A stretch of DNA of 64,000 bases from the NCBI GenBank assembly GCA_037478835.1, contig JBBFLV010000001.1, positions 372,001 to 436,000 on the forward strand, read 5' to 3'. Below are positions 60,217-64,000 of the stretch, piece by piece. Position 1 is the first letter of the stretch. Each line of letters starts with the position of its first letter. A program made the position numbers and the translations under genes. The stretch comes from 630D-37 sp037478835 (GTDB taxonomy: Bacteria; Chloroflexota; Anaerolineae; Anaerolineales; Villigracilaceae). Below the pieces are notes generated by a model, which was not told the DNA's origin, made no database searches, and worked only from the letters and a program-made list of their open reading frames with translations.

Positions 60217-61559
60217 GCATGTTGATTACCCATGCCAACCTGATCACCTGGGAACAGCCGAATCGTATTCTGCTCGATCATGCGCTCTACCTCGAAGACG
60301 GCCTGATCCGCGATCTGGGGCCTTCTGCCGAAATGGAAGCGCGCTATCCCCAGGCCGAACGGCTGGATGCTCGCGGTCAATGGGTGATGCCCGGCAATAT
60401 CTGTGCTCACACCCATTTTTACGGTGCCTTTGCCCGCGGCCTGGCCATTCCCGGCGCGCCGCCGCGCAACTTTTACGAAATCCTCCAAAAGTTATGGTGG
60501 CCGCTGGATCAGGCGCTGGATGAAGAGAGCGTGCGCCTTTCGGCACTGGTCTGCCTGATCGATGCCATCCGTCACGGCACGACGACGTTGATCGATCATC
60601 ACGCTTCGCCGAATTTCATCGAAGGATCGCTCAGCGCCATCGGGGAAGAAGTCGAACGCGCCGGATTGCGTGCTGTGTTGTGCTATGAGGTTACCGATCG
60701 ATATGGAGAAGAAAAGGCGCGTCAGGCGATCGAAGAAAATGCCCGCTTCATCGAAGCGGCGCGCCGTTCGCCGCGGCTGCGCGGGACCTTTGGCTTGCAC
60801 GCCCCCTTGACCCTCTCCTCCCGTACGCTGGAGGCCTGTCTGCGGGCCGCCCCACAGGGCACCGGCTTCCACATCCACGTGGCCGAATCCACGGACGATC
60901 GCCGAACGATCTTGGCACGCGAGCGCATCCCGCCCGTGACCTGGCTGCAGCGCCTGGGCATTTTAGGGCCGCGGACGATCGTCGCCCATGCCATTCACCT
61001 GGATGATGCGGAGATGGATCAACTGGCCGAAAGTGGTACCTGGGTCTCCCACCAGCCGCGCTCGAACATGAACAACGGCGTCGGCGTGGCGGCGGTGGAA
61101 AGGATGTTGCAGCGAGGCATTCGCGTGTGCCTGGGGAATGATGGGTTCTCCAACGCCATGTGGGAGGAATGGATGACCGCCTACTTGCTCCACAAGGTGA
61201 CGCACCTCGATCCGCGGCGGATGAACGGCTACGACCTGGTGCAGATGGCCGTTTACCATAACGCCGCCCTGGCCGGTGTCTTTTTCCCGGAACATCCGAT
61301 CGGCGTGATCACCCCCGGCGCTGCCGCCGACCTGATCTTTGTAGATTACCATCCCTATACCCCTCTCGATGCCGGCAACCTGCCCTGGCACATCCTCTTC
61401 GGCTTCCGCGAAAGCATGGTGACGACGACGATCGTCGCCGGCAACGTGCTGATGCGCGATCGCCAATTGCTCACGCTGGATGAGGAGGCCATCACCGCAC
61501 GGGCGAAGGAGATCGCCCCGCGAATTTGGGAAGCCTATCGCCAATACGTGCCGGCATGA
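60213..61559 (+). CDS. ssnA: SsnA-type aminohydrolase
   Basis: Metal-dependent amidohydrolase of the purine cluster, 448 aa. Metal motifs PGNICAHTHFYGAFARGLAI (about residues 57-76), IDHHASPNFIEGSLSAI, FHIHVAEST, VAHAIHL and LGNDGFSNAMWEEW. The LWWPLDQALDEESV and HHASP...GSL stretches match E. coli SsnA. The exact substrate of SsnA is unsettled; a ring-opening or deamination step in purine breakdown is supposed. Start ATG 60213 overlaps rlmB by 4 nt; this is the second purine locus. Confidence 0.88.
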   Translation: MSMLITHANLITWEQPNRILLDHALYLEDGLIRDLGPSAEMEARYPQAERLDARGQWVMPGNICAHTHFYGAFARGLAIPGAPPRNFYEILQKLWWPLDQALDEESVRLSALVCLIDAIRHGTTTLIDHHASPNFIEGSLSAIGEEVERAGLRAVLCYEVTDRYGEEKARQAIEENARFIEAARRSPRLRGTFGLHAPLTLSSRTLEACLRAAPQGTGFHIHVAESTDDRRTILARERIPPVTWLQRLGILGPRTIVAHAIHLDDAEMDQLAESGTWVSHQPRSNMNNGVGVAAVERMLQRGIRVCLGNDGFSNAMWEEWMTAYLLHKVTHLDPRRMNGYDLVQMAVYHNAALAGVFFPEHPIGVITPGAAADLIFVDYHPYTPLDAGNLPWHILFGFRESMVTTTIVAGNVLMRDRQLLTLDEEAITARAKEIAPRIWEAYRQYVPA

Positions 61560-61587
61560 GTTTTTATGCTAGGTGCTTGGATCGTAT

Positions 61588-61595
61588 GCTATAAT
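61588..61595 (+). promoter_or_regulatory. Extended -10 promoter for the aap operon
   Basis: TGCTATAAT: TGN plus TATAAT (61590-61595). No good -35 is seen at the usual distance, in keeping with an extended -10. A 7-bp hairpin CTCTCAT/ATGAGAG (61606-61612 with 61622-61628) follows before a strong Shine-Dalgarno. Confidence 0.55.
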
Positions 61596-61643
61596 TTTTG
61601 CAATGCTCTCATGCCGCAAAAATGAGAGGAGGAAGGAGGTGAA

Positions 61644-61718
61644 TTGCCGTTAGGAACCCATCCTTTTTGCATCCCGATGTTCGCCTATTCCACTTTCTTC
61701 AGGAGGAGACATGACTAG
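61644..61718 (+). CDS. Possible leader peptide upstream of aapJ
   Basis: A TTG at 61644 sits behind a near-perfect SD (GGAAGGAGGTGA) and opens a 24-codon frame ending at TAG that overlaps the aapJ start (ATGACTAG). The predicted peptide is PLGTHPFCIPMFAYSTFF-like with basic end. The arrangement would allow translational coupling of the transporter to leader translation. No RBS other than AGGAGGA lies closer to aapJ. Confidence 0.35.
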   Translation: MPLGTHPFCIPMFAYSTFFRRRHD

Positions 61719-62847
61719 ACTGGTTCGTATCTTCGGGTTGCTCCTTGCGCTGAGTCTGGTCCTGGGGGCCTGCGCGCAGCAACCAACCCCTACCCCGCAA
61801 AAAGTTGTCGAAACGGTTGTGGTGACCGTTGAGGTACCGGTCACTGCCGCTCCCTCGACCCCTGCCCCTCCGCCGGCGCCGAGTGGCTTCGGAGAGACTC
61901 TCAAGGCCGTTCAGGCACGAGGGAAATTGGTCTGCGGTGTGAACGGGCAGCTGCCCGGCTTCAGTTACATTGACTCGCAGGGGAACTGGAGCGGTTTCGA
62001 TGCCGATTTCTGCCGTGTGCTGGCGGCAGCCATCTTCGGCGATGCGACCAAAGTCGAATTCCGCCCGCTGACCACGCAGGAGCGCTTCACCGCCCTGCAA
62101 ACCGGCGAAATTGACGTGCTGATCCGCAACACCACCTGGACGCTGGTGCGCGACACCGATCTTGGTTTGAACTTCACCGTAACCACGTTCTACGATGGTC
62201 AAGGCCTGATGGTGCGCAAGGATAGCGGCTTCACCAAGCTGGAAGACCTGAACGGTGCCACCGTTTGCGTCCAGAAAGGCACGACTACCGAGCTCAACCT
62301 GGCGGATGCCTTCTCGACCGCCGGCCTGCAATACACCCCCGCCACGTTCGAGGACATCAATCAGACCTACGGTGCCTATGCCGAAGGCCGCTGCGATGCC
62401 GTGACCTCGGATAAATCGCAGCTCTCCTCGGTGGCCAAAGGTGCGTTGCCCGATCCCGAAAACCATGTGATCCTAGATGTGACGCTCTCCAAAGAGCCGC
62501 TTGGCCCGGTGGTGCGCCACGGCGATGATCAATGGTTCGATATCGTGCGCTGGGCGGTCTTCGCCACCTTCTTTGCCGAAGAGAAGGGCATCACATCGGC
62601 GAATGTGGATCAGGTGAAGGCCAGCGCCGCCGATCCGGAAGTCAAACGCTTCCTGGGCCTGGAAGGTGATTTGGGTCCCAAGCTGGGTCTGAGCACTGAT
62701 TGGGCCTACAACATCGTCAAGCAGGTGGGGAACTACGCTGAAATCTACGATCGCAACCTGGGCCCGAATACTCCGACCTACATCCCGCGCGGCCTGAACA
62801 GCCTGTATTCGCAAGGCGGTTTGCTCTATTCACCGCCCTTCCGCTAA
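61711..62847 (+). CDS. aapJ: Amino-acid ABC transporter substrate-binding lipoprotein (AapJ/BztA type)
   Basis: 378 aa. Lipobox LGAC near residue 21, Pro/Thr/Val-rich tether, then SBP_bac_3 fold: VQARGKLVCGVNGQLPGFSYIDSQGNWSGFDADFCRVLAAAIFGDATKVEFRPLTTQERFTALQTGEIDVLIRNTTWTLVRDTDLGLNFTVTTFYDGQG, with AapJ-specific GCNTTxTLxRD-like NTTWTLVRDTDLGLNF. Binds polar L-amino acids. AGGAGGAG precedes the ATG. First of an importer operon; a hairpin follows its stop. Confidence 0.92.
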   Translation: MTRLVRIFGLLLALSLVLGACAQQPTPTPQKVVETVVVTVEVPVTAAPSTPAPPPAPSGFGETLKAVQARGKLVCGVNGQLPGFSYIDSQGNWSGFDADFCRVLAAAIFGDATKVEFRPLTTQERFTALQTGEIDVLIRNTTWTLVRDTDLGLNFTVTTFYDGQGLMVRKDSGFTKLEDLNGATVCVQKGTTTELNLADAFSTAGLQYTPATFEDINQTYGAYAEGRCDAVTSDKSQLSSVAKGALPDPENHVILDVTLSKEPLGPVVRHGDDQWFDIVRWAVFATFFAEEKGITSANVDQVKASAADPEVKRFLGLEGDLGPKLGLSTDWAYNIVKQVGNYAEIYDRNLGPNTPTYIPRGLNSLYSQGGLLYSPPFR

Positions 62848-62858
62848 ACCATTCCTTG

Positions 62859-62889
62859 GAGGGGGCAGTGGGTGATTCCCTGCCCCCTC
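62859..62889 (+). terminator. Hairpin attenuator between aapJ and aapQ
   Basis: GAGGGGGCAG (62859-62868) pairs perfectly with CTGCCCCCTC (62880-62889), followed by TTGCTATG rather than a T run. Placed directly after the binding-protein gene, it should favour receptor mRNA over permease mRNA, like the hairpin after livK. Confidence 0.65.
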
Positions 62890-62905
62890 TTGCTATGGAG
62901 CAGAG

Positions 62906-64000
62906 ATGCGCCGCAGAACTTCTATTCCCCTCTGGCGTGATGAGCGCTTCCTGCGCATCTTCAGTCAGGTTCTGTTTCTGCTGATCCTCTTCGTATTCCT
63001 GGGCTATCTGACCAACAACATGCTCCAGGCGCTGAGACAGCAGGGGCTGGCGCTTGGATTCTCGTTTCTCCGTCTGACATCCGGTTTCGATATCGGCGAA
63101 ACGCTGATCCCCTACGATCGCAGCTCCACGTACGGACGGGCTTTCCTGGTCGGTTTGCTTAATACGGCCAATGTCAGTCTCTTGGGCATCGTTTTTGCGA
63201 CGCTGATCGGGATTGTGGTCGGAGTGGCGCGCCTCTCGCGCAACTTCCTGGTGCAATTGCTGGCCCGAATCTACATCGAAGCGCTGCGGAATATCCCTCT
63301 TCTGGTCTTGTTGATCTTTATCTATAGTGGTGTCTTTCTAAAACTTCCGCAAATCCGTCAGGCGCTGTATATCGGGCCGATCATGTTCAGCAATCGGGGC
63401 GTGTTCACTCCCTGGCCGATCCCCGCCGATGGCTACCCGGCCTTTCGCTTGTTCTTGTTGTTGGGCTTGCTGGCGGCGGCATTGACCTGGTTCCTGCTAT
63501 GGCGCCAGGGTCAGAAGACCGGTCGCCCGCCGCTGACCTGGTTCTGGAGCCTGTTGGTGTGGCTTGCTTTTGCCGTCATTGGCCTGGTGGTGTTTTCTCC
63601 CTTTGAAATGGAATATCCACAAATCGAGGGCTTGCGCGTAGTAGGCGGCAAGCGATTGACCCCGGAATTCATGGCGCTCTGGAGCGGGTTGGTGATTTAC
63701 ACTTCGGCCTTCATTGCCGATGTCGTGCGCGCCGGCATCCAGGCCGTCTCAAAGGGTCAGACCGAAGCCGCACGTTCCCTCGGATTGAACGGCTTTCAGA
63801 CCCTGCGCTTCGTCGTTTTTCCCCAGGCGTTGCGCGTGATCGTTCCACCCCTCACCAGCCATTACCTGAACCTGACAAAAAACTCTTCGTTGGCCGTTGC
63901 GGTAGGGTTCCCGGATCTCTTTTCCGTCTCCGGCACGATCCTCAATCAGAGCGGGCGCGCCGTAGAGGTGATTGCACTTGCCATGTCGATCTACCTCTCG
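62906..64000 (+). CDS. aapQ: Amino-acid ABC transporter permease (AapQ/BztB type), partial
   Basis: 365 codons visible, open to the right edge. N-terminal domain with RRTSIPLWRDERFLRIFSQVLFLLILFVFLGYLTNNMLQALRQQGLALGFSFL, then HisM-type MetI permease: NTANVSLLGIVFATLIGIVVGVARLSRNFLVQLLARIYIEALRNIPLLVLLIFIY, and the ATPase-contact motif ADVVRAGIQAVSKGQTEAARSLGLNGFQTLRFVVFPQALRVIVPPLTSHYLNLTKNSS. AapQ has this long insert between TM blocks. ATG 62906 with ATGGAG. The remaining permease and ATPase genes should lie beyond the window. Confidence 0.92.
   Translation, partial: MRRRTSIPLWRDERFLRIFSQVLFLLILFVFLGYLTNNMLQALRQQGLALGFSFLRLTSGFDIGETLIPYDRSSTYGRAFLVGLLNTANVSLLGIVFATLIGIVVGVARLSRNFLVQLLARIYIEALRNIPLLVLLIFIYSGVFLKLPQIRQALYIGPIMFSNRGVFTPWPIPADGYPAFRLFLLLGLLAAALTWFLLWRQGQKTGRPPLTWFWSLLVWLAFAVIGLVVFSPFEMEYPQIEGLRVVGGKRLTPEFMALWSGLVIYTSAFIADVVRAGIQAVSKGQTEAARSLGLNGFQTLRFVVFPQALRVIVPPLTSHYLNLTKNSSLAVAVGFPDLFSVSGTILNQSGRAVEVIALAMSIYLS

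Overview
This 64 kb window is a GC-rich chromosomal segment from a bacterium most consistent with Chloroflexota (Anaerolineae-like). That placement is an inference from gene content and style: lipoproteins on Pro/Thr-rich stalks, a YacL-type PIN-TRAM protein next to cysS, an LPXTG/sortase pair, YgeW/YgeY-type purine genes, many promoters that look leaderless, and short tandem heptamer repeats between genes. No rRNA, tRNA, CRISPR array, transposase or phage gene was recognised. The gene order reads as ordinary chromosome.

Layout. 0-1.7 kb: a family II (CBS-type) pyrophosphatase, cut by the window edge, and a DedA membrane protein, transcribed apart from a palindromic double promoter. 1.8-10.1 kb (minus): a complete branched-chain amino-acid (Liv-type) ABC importer behind a histidine kinase/response regulator pair. 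10.2-11.5 kb: an MFS exporter. 11.8-19.6 kb (minus): a purine-catabolism gene set (8-oxoguanine deaminase, small membrane protein, adenine deaminase, GntR/UTRA regulator, YgeY-type M20 hydrolase, YgeW-type carbamoyltransferase, carbamate kinase) with a clear promoter and operator-like palindrome at its head. 19.8-31 kb (minus): PQQ-type sugar dehydrogenase lipoprotein, pantothenate genes panE-panB with a structured panB leader, the yggU-yggT-yggS-pgeF group, a glutaredoxin-DUF2085 fusion, CBS protein, CcdA, Tat-exported L,D-transpeptidase and cysS. 31-36 kb: PIN-TRAM protein, methyltransferase, aminotransferase, a stalked membrane protein and a PpiC-type lipoprotein. 36.4-42.6 kb: YbjN-like protein, an S51-like protein with a CysRS-like tail, greA, lysS, an ECF sigma/anti-sigma pair, a Nudix hydrolase and an orphan UPF0175 antitoxin-like protein. 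42.7-49.4 kb: two membrane proteins, a DUF4349 lipoprotein, a sortase overlapping an LPVTG-bearing subtilase, then a fluoride riboswitch controlling crcB and a DUF190 gene. 49.5-54.4 kb: a KpsC-like polysaccharide protein and an XdhD-type molybdenum hydroxylase. 55.1-64 kb (plus): dnaX-ybaB-recR-patatin-esterase-rlmB-ssnA, then an AapJ/AapQ-type amino-acid ABC importer running off the window.

How it fits together. Three separated loci (11.8-19.5, 51.4-54.4 and 60.2-61.6 kb) carry homologues of the E. coli ygeW-ygeY-yqeA-ssnA-xdhD purine cluster, plus adenine and 8-oxoguanine deaminases. Together they suggest growth on purines, with ATP recovered from carbamoyl phosphate by carbamate kinase. 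ygeX, hyuA, ygfK and an FAD subunit are not in the window. Two amino-acid importers, each with a hairpin just after its binding-protein gene, indicate a nitrogen-scavenging lifestyle.
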